A stretch of DNA of 64,000 bases from Leifsonia sp. Root1293 (GCF_001425325.1 NZ_LMEH01000002.1:153109-217108), one strand, 5' to 3'; numbered from the stretch's first letter, positions 31,782 to 40,667 are shown. Made by a program: numbers and translations. Notes: generated by a model not told the origin, from the letters alone.

Positions 31782-32911
31782 GGTGCACCTCCAGCCTCGA
31801 GCAACGCTCGGCCGAGTGCCGCCTCGTCGCGTACTGCATGGTGTTGTCTCAGGTAGATCTGCAGGTCGGCCACGCGGCGTGCGTGATCGTCGTCTGCCAC
31901 GAGGGGCAGCGGCCCCATCGCGTGGTTCACATGGTCGAGGGTGGACTCTGCGGCGTCGACCACGATGGAACGCACGCGTCTGGCGATCACTCCCGGCCGC
32001 TGTGCCGGCTCCGCCGCGCCATCGACGATCATGGCGGCGCCCGCGAGGGCGAGGCGGCCGCTCTCCACGGCGATGTCCACGGCGCCGAGGTGGGCGAGAC
32101 CGATCTGATCAGGCTCCCTGGCCTCGGATGCCGCATACAGGGTGCGAGCCAGCCCGACGACGCCGCCCCACCAGCAGGCCGCCACCCCCACGCCGCCCCA
32201 GGCGAAGCCCGGGCGACGCAGGTACCAGTCGTCGTCGCCGATGGGAATCGCGGGAGCATCCGTGAAGGTCACCGGGGCGCTGACGATGTCGGCCAATCCG
32301 CGCGAGACCCACGGTCCATCCCATGCCTCGACACCATCGCCGCGCAGGTCGACCGCGAACAGGCGCCGGCCGCCCTCGGTGTGGGCTGTGACCAGGGCGT
32401 GAGAGAGGCTGCCCGCCAGGGAGCACCACGGCTTCACCCCTGTGAGCCGCCATCCGTCCTCCGTGTGGCTGGCTGTGACCCTCTTGTCGGGTCCCTCGGC
32501 GGCGAAGACGCCCCAGCTGCTGTCGGCGCTCGCGCCGATGGTGCCCAGTGCCGTGGCCACGTCGTCGATACCGGCCTGGTCGAGGATCGCCAAGGCGTCG
32601 AGATGAGGCTCGAGCATGCGGGCGAGGCTCAGGTCGACAGCCGCCACGGAGGCCAGCACCTCCCACACCAGAGCGGTGTCCCCGAAGCCCGGCCTCGGAA
32701 GCCCGACTCCGACCCCGACGCACCAGGCCAGCGCTTCGCTCAGCGCGATGGGCCGCTCCGGCGTCGAGTGCAGGATGCTCTCGAGCAGCGGGGAGTTCTC
32801 CTGCCAGCCCAGAGCTCCCAACGAGACAGGGCGATGCCCGTCGCCGGAGTGGTCGGCTGCCTCGCCCTCAGGTGACACCGGATCGGCGATGGTCAGTGTC
32901 TGGGGCAGCAT
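31775..32911 (-). CDS. acyl-CoA dehydrogenase-like flavoprotein, first gene of operon
   Basis: A 378-residue divergent member of the acyl-CoA dehydrogenase fold. A helical N-domain precedes the middle beta domain (WRLTGVKPWCSLAGSLSHALV, FAVDLRGDGVEAWD) and a C-terminal helical domain (GVGVAACWWGGVVGLARTLY...). The usual catalytic glutamate is not obvious, so it may be an oxidase or an N-hydroxylase-like relative rather than a beta-oxidation enzyme. ATG 32911 is six bases after TAGTCT on the minus strand. It is the promoter-proximal gene of a four-gene overlapping operon. Confidence 0.82.
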   Translation of the reverse strand: MLPQTLTIADPVSPEGEAADHSGDGHRPVSLGALGWQENSPLLESILHSTPERPIALSEALAWCVGVGVGLPRPGFGDTALVWEVLASVAAVDLSLARMLEPHLDALAILDQAGIDDVATALGTIGASADSSWGVFAAEGPDKRVTASHTEDGWRLTGVKPWCSLAGSLSHALVTAHTEGGRRLFAVDLRGDGVEAWDGPWVSRGLADIVSAPVTFTDAPAIPIGDDDWYLRRPGFAWGGVGVAACWWGGVVGLARTLYAASEAREPDQIGLAHLGAVDIAVESGRLALAGAAMIVDGAAEPAQRPGVIARRVRSIVVDAAESTLDHVNHAMGPLPLVADDDHARRVADLQIYLRQHHAVRDEAALGRALLEAGGAPW

Positions 32912-32917
32912 CAATGG

Positions 32918-32923
32918 AGACTA
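32918..32923 (-). promoter_or_regulatory. leaderless-type -10 element of the four-gene operon
   Basis: On the minus strand TAGTCT ends six bases before ATG 32911. No ribosome site is present, so the first gene is probably leaderless. Confidence 0.55.
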
Positions 32924-33049
32924 CGCCGGGGCCCCGGTCGCCCATCAGGGGTTGACGCGGCGGCCTCTGTGGCCTTCACTGTCGTCGATCCGCTCGAAAT
33001 CTCCGCGGAACGACGAAATAGCCGACCTGGAAAGTGAGATGCTTGCGCA

Positions 33050-33403
33050 GTGGGAGAACTGATCTACGGAGCCGGGACGTCATACGAGATGGATGACCGT
33101 ACCCTGGCGCACATCAAGGTGGCCACCGGACTGCGCCTGCGCCGTCAGGAGTCGTTCTACGTCTCGTGGGCCATCCCTTCGAACCAGGGCTCGGGCCGCA
33201 TCAGCATCTGGGCGTCGCCGTCGATTCCCCTGCAGTTCCACTTCTCGGGCTCGCGTCCGCCCGAGCTCAACCGTCAGTGGCTGCAGGCCCTCGACGCCAG
33301 CGCCTTCAGCGAGGGCGGCATGCTCGTCATGCGCGAGAGCGACGCTCCGTCGTACCTGCAGATCGAGGCCGACCGCGCGGCGGCAGGAGCCGCAGCGGGC
33401 TAG
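33050..33403 (+). CDS. DUF7882-like small protein, copy 2
   Basis: A 117-residue paralogue of the protein at 27559. Shared features are the LIYGAG opening, DDRTLAHIKVATGLRLRRQESFYVSW, the GRISIW strand and LNRQWLQALDASAFSEGGMLVM. GTG 33050 is six bases after GATGCT. The stop shares a CTAG palindrome with the stop of the convergent zinc-ribbon gene (four-base overlap). Two copies in 6 kb suggest duplication or paralogue-specific roles. Confidence 0.75.
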   Translation: MGELIYGAGTSYEMDDRTLAHIKVATGLRLRRQESFYVSWAIPSNQGSGRISIWASPSIPLQFHFSGSRPPELNRQWLQALDASAFSEGGMLVMRESDAPSYLQIEADRAAAGAAAG

Positions 33404-34086
33404 TTCCGCTGCTTCCGGCGCGAAGAGTACGCGGTCGCCCCGCCTGCCGTGCCAGCGGCATCCGGCACCGCAGGATGCTCCGGCGGCAGCGCGTGCCGGG
33501 CACCCGACGCGGCGAGCGCCACGTTCTTCGCCTCCCAGTCCCGCAGCGCCTGCTGCTCCGAGTTCAGGATGCGCAACTCCGGGCACGTCGCGGCGGGCTT
33601 TCCGCAGCTGCACGCCGCCGCGCCGGCCGCGACATGGTGCAGCGTCGCCGCCCGCCACAACACGGCCATCATGCGGTCGGTGCGTCGGTTGGCGAGCTCC
33701 GTGGCTCGCTCCGCCCGCCGCACGAGATCGCTCTGCAGTTCTTCTCGAATTCCGGATGCCGGAGCCGAGTCGAACTGGCCGATGACCGTCGCCGACAGCT
33801 CGGTCACCTTCGCTTCGAGCTCGCTGATGCGGGCGCTCGCGGCCGCGGCATCGGTCTCCGCCTGCTCTGCAGCATCAGCGGCGGCCAGCGCCTGCGCCTC
33901 CGAGATCCCCCGCCAGAGCGCTATGTGAGCCAGGTCTCGGCGCTCGGCCTTCTCGGGTCCGAGGTGCGAGCGGCAGTGGGCGCACACCACCTGGTCCGAC
34001 GGCGAGGAGAACGTGAACGGCTGCAGCGATCCGCAGCAGAGGCAGCGCGCCTGGAGCGCGGTGTGCAGGGCGTAGTCGTGGGGCAT
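33400..34086 (-). CDS. zinc-ribbon and coiled-coil protein, function unknown
   Basis: A 228-residue cytoplasmic protein. A zinc-ribbon N-terminus (CLCCGS...CAHCRS, residues 15-40) is followed by an alanine-rich coiled coil (about 60-115), a helical part and a second Cys cluster (CSCGKPAATC) with a basic C-terminus (SSRRKQRN). I know of no characterised homologue. ATG 34086 is seven bases after TAGTCT on the minus strand. It is convergent with and overlaps the DUF7882-like gene. Confidence 0.7.
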   Translation of the reverse strand: MPHDYALHTALQARCLCCGSLQPFTFSSPSDQVVCAHCRSHLGPEKAERRDLAHIALWRGISEAQALAAADAAEQAETDAAAASARISELEAKVTELSATVIGQFDSAPASGIREELQSDLVRRAERATELANRRTDRMMAVLWRAATLHHVAAGAAACSCGKPAATCPELRILNSEQQALRDWEAKNVALAASGARHALPPEHPAVPDAAGTAGGATAYSSRRKQRN

Positions 34087-34110
34087 CGCCCCCAGACTAG
34101 GCCGAGCTCC

Positions 34111-35280
34111 CTACTTCTTCGCGGCCTTGCGTGCTGTCTTCGCCTGTTTGGCCTGAACGTCCTCGGCCTTCATGATGACCTTCGTCTCGTCGAAGTCGCC
34201 GAGCACAGGTCTCCACCAATGGGCGTTGGGGTTGGAGTCGATGAGGATCATCCGCACCACGAGAGTCAGCGGCACGGCGAGGATCGCTCCGATCGGACCG
34301 AGGATCACCAGCCAGACGAGCACCGAGGCGAAGGTGATGGTCTGGCTGAGCGCCACGGCGTTGCCGACGATGCGGGGCTGCACGACCGACTGCACGATGG
34401 CGTTGATCACCCCGTAGATCACGATGATGGCCACGGCCGTCTGCCAACCGCCCACCAGGGCACCGAAGACGACCGGCGGGATGATGGCGATGAAGTAGCC
34501 GACGTTCGGGATGAAGCTGCACAGGAAGGACAGCAGGCCCCAGAGCAGAGCGCCCGGCACCTGCAGGATGAGCAGCGCCACCCAGTTGAGCACGCCCTGG
34601 GCGACGCCCAACCCGGTCGTGGCCACCATGTACTTGCGCACCCCGTGCGCGAAGCTCTCGAGGGCGGAGACCATGTGGGGGCGGCGCGGGCGCAGCTGGC
34701 GGAACAGCGTCTGGAGGTAGCCGGCGTCCATGGCCATGAGCAGCAGCAGCGTCAGGATGATGACCAGCGCGACGGTGATGTTCGTGATGCTTCCGAGCAC
34801 TCCCGACACCAGACCGACCAGCTTGCTCGGATCGAATCCCTTCACGATGGCCTGCACCTGGTCGGCTCCGAAGCCCACCTGCGTCAGCCACTTTCCGATC
34901 GTCGCCCCGATGTCCTGGATCTGGGGAGCGAATTGGGGAAGCAGAGTCGCGAACTGGGCGAAGGCGACGATGAGCGCCGTCACGAACGCCGCCAGCAGGA
35001 TGAAGACCGCGAGCACGACCGAGACTGTCGCGATCCCTCGCGGAACACCCCGCCGCTCCAGCGCGATGCGCAGAGGGTGAACGCAGATGGTCAGCACGAG
35101 GGCGAGGAAGATCGGCGCGACGACGCCCTGCGTCGCCGCGAGGCCGAAGCCCGTGATGGTGGCGCCGCCGAGTCCGATGAGGATCATGGCGTTGCGGTTG
35201 GGCGGAGCGCTGAGGTCCACGGCCTCCTCGAGGTCGTGATGGGGTTCGACCGGGGGCTTCTTCTTCCCGAACCAGAACAC
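34111..35280 (-). CDS. AI-2E family (PerM/TqsA-like) membrane transporter
   Basis: A 389-residue protein with about eight helices and the family core: a helix pair, a long amphipathic segment (DIGATIGKWLTQVGFGADQVQAIV), then GLGVAQGVLNWVALLILQVPGALLWGLLSF, FIPNVGYFIAIIPPVV and PRIVGNAVALSQTITFASVLVW. Members act as Na+/H+-linked exporters or as AI-2 exporters; the substrate is not predictable. GTG 35280 (VFWFGKKKPP) has a GGAGG site six bases upstream and is preferred over an ATG 81 bases earlier. The tail is lysine-rich. Confidence 0.9.
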   Translation of the reverse strand: MFWFGKKKPPVEPHHDLEEAVDLSAPPNRNAMILIGLGGATITGFGLAATQGVVAPIFLALVLTICVHPLRIALERRGVPRGIATVSVVLAVFILLAAFVTALIVAFAQFATLLPQFAPQIQDIGATIGKWLTQVGFGADQVQAIVKGFDPSKLVGLVSGVLGSITNITVALVIILTLLLLMAMDAGYLQTLFRQLRPRRPHMVSALESFAHGVRKYMVATTGLGVAQGVLNWVALLILQVPGALLWGLLSFLCSFIPNVGYFIAIIPPVVFGALVGGWQTAVAIIVIYGVINAIVQSVVQPRIVGNAVALSQTITFASVLVWLVILGPIGAILAVPLTLVVRMILIDSNPNAHWWRPVLGDFDETKVIMKAEDVQAKQAKTARKAAKK

Positions 35281-35400
35281 GTGCGCCTCCAACCCGGTGC
35301 GAACAGTGCGCGCGCGCCGTACGTGGCCACGATAGCGTGACCACTGTGCTCGCCTGAGCATGACTCACGAACATATTCGGCCCCGGAATGAGGACCACGG

Positions 35401-36060
35401 ATGCTGCAGGCCATCGGCGCACTCCTCCCGATCTCCCTCGCGATGGCGCTGAGCTCCGTTCCCTTCCTGACGACGGTCATCCTGCTGCTGTCGCCGAAGC
35501 GTGACAGCACGGCGCTGCCGTACCTGCTGGTGTACGTGGTCGGGATGTTCGGCGTGGCCGCCGTGCTCAGCTTCGGGCTGGCCTCGCTGCCCCGCCACGT
35601 GCGTCGCGGAACGAGCCTCGGCGTCGTCGAGGTCGTGCTCGGGCTGCTCCTCATCGCTCTCGCGATCATCGAGTTCCTACGCACTCGCGGTCGCGAGCCC
35701 AAGACGTCGAACGCCATGCTCGACAGGGTGGCGACGTTCGGGGTCTGGCCTGCCGTCGGGTTCGCCCTGCTGCTCAATGTGCGCCCGAAGGCGCTCCTGC
35801 TCGCCACGGCCGCCGGGCTCGCGATCGGAACCGCGAACCTCAGTCCGGGCGAATGGTTGGCCTGCCTCATCCTGTACACGGTGCTGAGTTCCGTGACGGT
35901 GAGCGTGCCCGTCATCATGACGCTCGCGCGCCAGGAGGCGATGGCGGACAGGCTGGTGCGCATGCGCGACTACATCCTCGAGAAGAGCGGCGTGATCACG
36001 TTCATCGTGCTGCTCATGGTCGGCGTCACCATCTTCGGAGCCGGGCTGACGAACCTCTGA
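35401..36060 (+). CDS. GAP/Sap-family membrane protein
   Basis: A 219-residue six-helix membrane protein of the GAP (Sap, sulfolipid-1-addressing) family, recognised by the LLPISLAMALSSVPFLTTVILLLSPK opening and the repeat-like NVRPKALLLATAAGLAIG segment. In mycobacteria Sap helps place sulfolipid precursors; members outside mycobacteria are uncharacterised. It may be a LysE-like exporter. ATG 35401 has a GAGGACC ribosome site. It is divergent from the AI-2E gene. Confidence 0.82.
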   Translation: MLQAIGALLPISLAMALSSVPFLTTVILLLSPKRDSTALPYLLVYVVGMFGVAAVLSFGLASLPRHVRRGTSLGVVEVVLGLLLIALAIIEFLRTRGREPKTSNAMLDRVATFGVWPAVGFALLLNVRPKALLLATAAGLAIGTANLSPGEWLACLILYTVLSSVTVSVPVIMTLARQEAMADRLVRMRDYILEKSGVITFIVLLMVGVTIFGAGLTNL

Positions 36061-36105
36061 GCTCCGCTCGGCGACGGCCGAGCGCAGCGGCCGCCTCAAG
36101 CGCCG
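36059..36105. repeat. REP family 2, diverged copy
   Basis: The sequence GAGCTCCGCTCGGCGACGGC followed by CGAGCGCAGCGGCCGCCTCA carries the family's inverted CGCTCGGC and GCCGAGCG arms and immediately follows the GAP-family stop. Confidence 0.6.
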
Positions 36106-36115
36106 GTCACCGACG

Positions 36116-37036
36116 CTAGTGCTGCCCCTCGGCGGTCATCTCCAGGTCGGAACTCGGGGAATCGCGCTGCGTCGCGAGTGCTGTACCCGCCGCACCGCAC
36201 ACCAGGGCGATGGCGAACACCTGCACCAGGGTGAACTGCTCCGACAGGATGAGCCAACCGAAGATCGCCGCGATCACCGGACCGAACGACGTGATGATGG
36301 CGTACACGCGAGCCGGGATGCGACGGAGGATGAAGGTGTCGAGGCTGTAGGGCAGCGCCGATGACAGCACGCCGATGGCGATCAGCAGCCCGAGTACCCG
36401 CCAGTCGATCACCGAGATGTCGAGTGTGAGCAGCGCCGGGGGAAGCAGCAGCACCAGGCTCACGATGCTCGCGACGGTGAGGCCCTCGAGGCCGGGCAAC
36501 CGGAGAGCGACGCGACGGGTCAACAGGATGTACGCGGCCCAGCTGGCCGCCGCGGTGAGCGCCAGCACGACGCCCCAGGCGTTGATGGTCCCGTCGAGAC
36601 CGGTGAGCAGAACCACGCCGACGCCTGCCGCGAGAACGCAGATCACGTCGAGAAGCCGCCGCGATGTCGTCAGGGCGAGCAGGAGCGGCCCGAGGAACTC
36701 GATGGTCGCAGCGACGCCGAGTCCGAGCAGGTGCACGGACTCGTAGAACGCCAGGTTCATGACGGCCAGCACCACACCCAGCGCCGGGGCGGGCCAGAGC
36801 CGCACCCAGGTGAGTTCCGCCCGCTTCGGACGATAGAGGGGCAGCACCACGATCGCCATGACCACCTGCCGCACGGCCACCACGACGAACGATCCGACCA
36901 CGGGGATGACGACGCCGGCCAGTGACGATCCGAGATTGATGCTCACCTCGGTGCCCACCTGGGTGAGCGCACCGACCGTCGCGCGGCGCGAGTCGGGTGC
37001 TGCGCCGGCGTTCGCCGCAGTCCGCTCGTCCGTCAC
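36116..37036 (-). CDS. EamA-family transporter (RhtA-like)
   Basis: A 306-residue ten-helix DMT transporter of the RhtA group, marked by VAVRQVVMAIVVLPLYRP, NLAFYESVHLLGLGVAATIEFLGPL and ALPYSLDTFILRRIPARVYAIITSFGPVIAAIFGW. RhtA exports threonine/homoserine. GTG 37036 lies six bases after TAGGAT (minus strand), so the mRNA is likely leaderless. It is divergent from the cation diffusion facilitator. Confidence 0.92.
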   Translation of the reverse strand: MTDERTAANAGAAPDSRRATVGALTQVGTEVSINLGSSLAGVVIPVVGSFVVVAVRQVVMAIVVLPLYRPKRAELTWVRLWPAPALGVVLAVMNLAFYESVHLLGLGVAATIEFLGPLLLALTTSRRLLDVICVLAAGVGVVLLTGLDGTINAWGVVLALTAAASWAAYILLTRRVALRLPGLEGLTVASIVSLVLLLPPALLTLDISVIDWRVLGLLIAIGVLSSALPYSLDTFILRRIPARVYAIITSFGPVIAAIFGWLILSEQFTLVQVFAIALVCGAAGTALATQRDSPSSDLEMTAEGQH

Positions 37037-37042
37037 TTCTCG

Positions 37043-37048
37043 ATCCTA
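37043..37048 (-). promoter_or_regulatory. leaderless-type -10 element
   Basis: TAGGAT on the minus strand ends six bases before GTG 37036. Confidence 0.5.
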
Positions 37049-37134
37049 GGCGGGGCCACCGGCGTGCCCTCGACCGGCGGATGCGTCGGTGTCAGACTCG
37101 ACGGGTCGAGAAAAGCACGCGGAAGGAGATCGTC

Positions 37135-38199
37135 ATGGGTGTCGAGCAGTCCGGCGTCGCCCCGCGCGATCAGAAGCAGCACCCCGACATCAGGATCGAC
37201 GTGGCCCCGACGACGGGCGCCACCATCGCCGCCGACGATGTCGCCGCCCCTCCACCCAGAACCGGGGACACGCTGGTCACCGTGCTCGTGGCCTTCGCGG
37301 CGAACGTGCTCATCGCGATCGCCAAGAGCGTCGCCGCTGCCATCACCGGGTCGGCCTCGATGCTCGCGGAGGCCGCGCACTCGTGGGCGGATGCCGGCAA
37401 TGAGGTGCTCCTGCTGATCGCCGAGAGGCGGTCGCAGCGCGCGCCCGATGTGCGGCATCCGCTGGGCTACGGCAAGGACGCCTACATCTGGTCGATGTTC
37501 GCGGCGTTCGGGCTGTTCACGGCCGGCGCCGTCGTGTCGATCCAGCACGGCATCCAGGGGCTGCTCGACCCCGAGCCGGCCACCGACTACTCCATCGCCT
37601 ACATCGTGCTCGGCGTCTCGTTCGTGCTCGAGGGCATCTCCTTCGTGCGAGCGCTGCGCGAGGCCCGCCAGAGCGCACGCGAGGTGCACCGCGGCACCCT
37701 GCAGCACGTCATAGCCAGTTCGAATCCGACCCTGCGAGCGGTGTTCGCCGAGGATGCCGCCGCCCTGATCGGGCTCGTCATCGCCTTCCTCGGCATCCTG
37801 TTGCACCAGCTCACGGGCTCGTCGACCTTCGACGCCATCGGGTCCATCGGCGTCGGCCTGCTCCTCGGCGTCGTCGCCATCGTGCTCATCAGCCGCAATC
37901 GGGCATTCCTCCTCGGAGAGGCGATCGGGGCTGAGGACGAGCAGGAGGTTCTCGCCAGGCTCCTCCACCGGCCCGACATCGATCGGGTGACCAGCCTGCA
38001 CGTGGAGTTCATCGGTCCAGCACAGCTGTTCCTCATCGCGGCCGTCGATCTCGCCGGCAATGTGCGGGAGGACGCGCTCGCGCTGGAGCTGCGCCGAATC
38101 GAGAAGGATCTCGAACGCGATCCGCACCTGGCCCGCGTCGTGCTCACAGTGTCGGCATCGGACGAACCATCTCTGGGGGTAGTGCCGAAGCCGGAGTGA
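37135..38199 (+). CDS. cation diffusion facilitator transporter
   Basis: A 354-residue CDF exporter (zinc/iron/manganese:proton antiport). About 45 disordered residues precede six helices. The metal site is in GSASMLAEAAHSWADAGNEVLLL (the H-x3-D of helix 2) and in the helix-5 FAEDAAALIGLVIAF (D-x3-D-like). A cytoplasmic domain follows (ADLAGNVREDALALELRRIEKDL). ATG 37135 has a GGAAGGAG site. Metal identity is not certain from motifs alone. Confidence 0.9.
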   Translation: MGVEQSGVAPRDQKQHPDIRIDVAPTTGATIAADDVAAPPPRTGDTLVTVLVAFAANVLIAIAKSVAAAITGSASMLAEAAHSWADAGNEVLLLIAERRSQRAPDVRHPLGYGKDAYIWSMFAAFGLFTAGAVVSIQHGIQGLLDPEPATDYSIAYIVLGVSFVLEGISFVRALREARQSAREVHRGTLQHVIASSNPTLRAVFAEDAAALIGLVIAFLGILLHQLTGSSTFDAIGSIGVGLLLGVVAIVLISRNRAFLLGEAIGAEDEQEVLARLLHRPDIDRVTSLHVEFIGPAQLFLIAAVDLAGNVREDALALELRRIEKDLERDPHLARVVLTVSASDEPSLGVVPKPE

Positions 38200-38261
38200 C
38201 GGCTTTCGAAACATACTCATGGCAGCATGAACTCAGCGACGAGTGAGGGAGGGACGAGCCG

Positions 38262-39560
38262 ATGACCGGCACGGATGATCCCGAACCGCGCGCACCGCGG
38301 CAATTGCCGTATCACCCTCCGCGCCACGGGCGGCTGCGCCGGTCGCACGCAGGCCTGTCCCTGCTGAAGGCCGTGGGCATGGCAGCGGCCGTGGCGGTGA
38401 TCGCCGCCGGAGGCATCGGCGCCTTCGAGCTCGACCAGATCGGCCGCCAGGTGGCCGCGAACAGCATCGACATCTCCAACGGCACCGAGCCGGCCACTCC
38501 CCTGCCTGTGCCCCGTATCGGCGCCATCGAGGGCGGCTTCAACTTCCTCCTGGTCGGCACCGACAACGACGCGGCCCAGGGCGATGCGTACGGCGTTCGC
38601 GAGACCACCCTCAACGACGTGAACATCCTGCTGCACGTCTCAGCCGATCACACCTCCGGTGTCGTCGTCAGCCTTCCGCGCGACCTCATCGTGGAGCATC
38701 CCGACTGCGTCGATCCCGAGACGGGCGAGGAGTTCTACGCCATGTCGGCGGCGCCGCTGAACGAGGCCTGGTCGCGCGGCGGCCTCGGCTGCGTGGTCGC
38801 GACGGTGTCCGGGCTCACCGGCCAGCCCATCCCCTACGCCGGAACGATCTCCTTCAATGGCGTGATCGCGATGACGGATGCGGTCGGAGGCGTTCCCGTC
38901 TGCGTCGAGGAGGCCATCGACGACCCGGATGCAGCCCTCGTCCTCCCGGCCGGGACCTCGACCATCTCGGGAGCCACGGCACTCGGCTTCCTGCGCAGTC
39001 GCCACGGCGTGGGGGACGGCAGCGACCTGAGCCGCATCTCATCGCAGCAGACCTACATGTCCTCTCTCATGCGCACCATGAAGAGCGCGGACACGCTGGG
39101 CAACCTCGGCACGCTCTACAGTCTCGCTCGGGCGGCGACCGCCAACGTGAAGCTCTCGAGCAACCTCTCCAGCCTCGACTCCATCGTGGCCATGGCGTAC
39201 GCCCTCAAGGACGTCGATCTCGACCGGTTGGTGTTCGTGCAGTACCCCGGTGGAACCGACGACGCGAACTTCCCGGGCAAGGTGGTCCCCGACACCGAGG
39301 TCGCCGACCAGCTGTTCGCCGCCATCTCCGCCGACCAGCCGATCGCCCTGGGTGAGAACTCGCTCGGCCGGGGCGCGATCCTCGATCCGAGCGCGACGCC
39401 GCCGGACCCCGCCACGCCGACGCCGCCGGCCACCGAGGACCCCGAGGTCATAGCCGCCGGCGTTCCGGAGGCTCCCGGCGCCGCGCCGTCGCAGGTCATC
39501 GAAGGCCTCACGGGTGTCACGGCGACCACGCAGACCTGCGCCGCCGCCTACAGCGGGTGA
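38262..39560 (+). CDS. LytR-CpsA-Psr (LCP) family cell-wall ligase
   Basis: A 432-residue LCP phosphotransferase that attaches teichoic-acid or arabinogalactan-type polymers to peptidoglycan outside the membrane. A basic cytoplasmic tail and one helix (about 33-55) precede the LCP domain with FLLVGTDN, VSLPRDLIVE, the FNGVIAMTDAVGGVPVCVEEAI segment and FLRSRHGVGDGSDLSRISSQQ containing the conserved arginines. The C-terminal tail is Pro/Thr/Ala-rich. ATG 38262 follows a GGAGGGAC site. The next gene starts three bases after its stop. Confidence 0.93.
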   Translation: MTGTDDPEPRAPRQLPYHPPRHGRLRRSHAGLSLLKAVGMAAAVAVIAAGGIGAFELDQIGRQVAANSIDISNGTEPATPLPVPRIGAIEGGFNFLLVGTDNDAAQGDAYGVRETTLNDVNILLHVSADHTSGVVVSLPRDLIVEHPDCVDPETGEEFYAMSAAPLNEAWSRGGLGCVVATVSGLTGQPIPYAGTISFNGVIAMTDAVGGVPVCVEEAIDDPDAALVLPAGTSTISGATALGFLRSRHGVGDGSDLSRISSQQTYMSSLMRTMKSADTLGNLGTLYSLARAATANVKLSSNLSSLDSIVAMAYALKDVDLDRLVFVQYPGGTDDANFPGKVVPDTEVADQLFAAISADQPIALGENSLGRGAILDPSATPPDPATPTPPATEDPEVIAAGVPEAPGAAPSQVIEGLTGVTATTQTCAAAYSG

Positions 39561-39563
39561 CCC

Positions 39564-40310
39564 ATGCCGCCCGCTGAGCGCGACGAGCGCATCCGGCAGC
39601 TGCAGCGTCGCCTGTACTCGGCCGATGCCGTGACGGATGCCTCCCGCGACGCCGTGATCGAGGAACTGCGAGCTCTCGAGGCGGAGCGGGCCGCGGAGCT
39701 GGGGCAGTCGGGGCTGCCCGCGGTCGGCGTGACGTCGTCGTCCGCGTCGACGGACGGTGGCGCCAGCGCAGCCCTGCCCGCGACCGCAGTCTCCTCACCG
39801 GCACCATCCACCCCTCGTGCTCGTCGCCGCAGCGGCATCCTGTTCGCCGCGGCGTGCGCCGTCGTCGCCCTCATCGTCGGTGTGGCCATCGGCGTCACGT
39901 CATCGCGCCCGATCAGCGATGCCGTCTCCGGAGCGCTCGGCGCGACGGCGACTCCGGAGCCGTCGGCAGCAGCCGTCGCCTTCGCCAGACCGCAGGGCCA
40001 GGCCGACGTCCCCGACATCCCACTCGGCGACAGATTCGTCGCCGGATCCTTCCGCCAGCTGCTCGAAGCCGGCCTCGACACCCTCTACCTCGCCCGCAAC
40101 GTCGACGACGAGATCTGCCTGATCGTCGTCATCCAGACGCAGGACTTCGCGGCCACGTGCAGCCCGGAGGCCGACATCGATGCGAGCGGCCTGCAGCTGA
40201 GATGGCAGAGCATGACCCCCTATCGCGACCTTCCCGGGCAGCCGAACGTGAGCGATTTCGCCTTCACCTGGCATCCGGACGGCACGTCGTCGATGGAGGC
40301 ATCGGACTGA
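39564..40310 (+). CDS. membrane-anchored protein of unknown function
   Basis: A 248-residue bitopic protein. Residues 1-45 are a charged helix (ERDERIRQLQRRLYSADAVTDASRDAVIEELRALE), followed by a Ser/Ala linker, one membrane helix at about 91-110 (GILFAAACAVVALIVGVAIGV) and an extracellular ~125-residue domain with two cysteines (EICLIVV...ATCSPEADID) that may form a disulfide. It is three bases downstream of the LCP gene, so it is probably part of the same envelope function. I do not recognise the outer domain. Confidence 0.75.
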   Translation: MPPAERDERIRQLQRRLYSADAVTDASRDAVIEELRALEAERAAELGQSGLPAVGVTSSSASTDGGASAALPATAVSSPAPSTPRARRRSGILFAAACAVVALIVGVAIGVTSSRPISDAVSGALGATATPEPSAAAVAFARPQGQADVPDIPLGDRFVAGSFRQLLEAGLDTLYLARNVDDEICLIVVIQTQDFAATCSPEADIDASGLQLRWQSMTPYRDLPGQPNVSDFAFTWHPDGTSSMEASD

Positions 40311-40414
40311 AGGGCACTCGTTCTCGCCCGTGACGCAAGGGGGTGAAATCCTGGGTGCGGCGGGCGTACTGTGAAGAGTCGCGGCGACCACGCCGCATGG
40401 TGGGAAGGATGACT

Positions 40415-40666
40415 ATGGCGATCAACGACGAGGACATCACGAACGAGGCCGCTGGCGGCGGCGAAGGCGTCGCGGACGGCGGAGCCAACCCGGGCGGCCA
40501 CGACGGCGGAGCAGACGGCTCGGCCTCGGGCGGCGAGGGCCCGGCTGACGGCGGCGCGAACCCCGGTGGCCACGACGGCGGAGCAGACGGCTCTGCCGGC
40601 GAGGGCACAGCCGACGGGGGCGCGAACCCCGACGGCCACGACGGCGGCGCCGACGGCTCTGCCTGA
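40415..40666 (+). CDS. Gly/Asp-rich triple-repeat peptide next to JmjC gene
   Basis: An 83-residue peptide. An acidic 13-residue leader (MAINDEDITNEAA) precedes three near-identical units (about residues 17-39, 41-61, 63-83), each reading ADGGANPxGHDGGADGSA after a GEG start. Each unit holds one Asn-Pro, one His (29, 53, 75) and the GHDGGADGS end. There is no cysteine and no signal peptide. ATG 40415 has an AAGG site. Its stop is one base from the ATG of the oxygenase gene. It could be a disordered linker-like protein, or a multi-core substrate of the oxygenase; the latter is only inference. Confidence 0.72.
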   Translation: MAINDEDITNEAAGGGEGVADGGANPGGHDGGADGSASGGEGPADGGANPGGHDGGADGSAGEGTADGGANPDGHDGGADGSA

Positions 40667-40667
40667 G

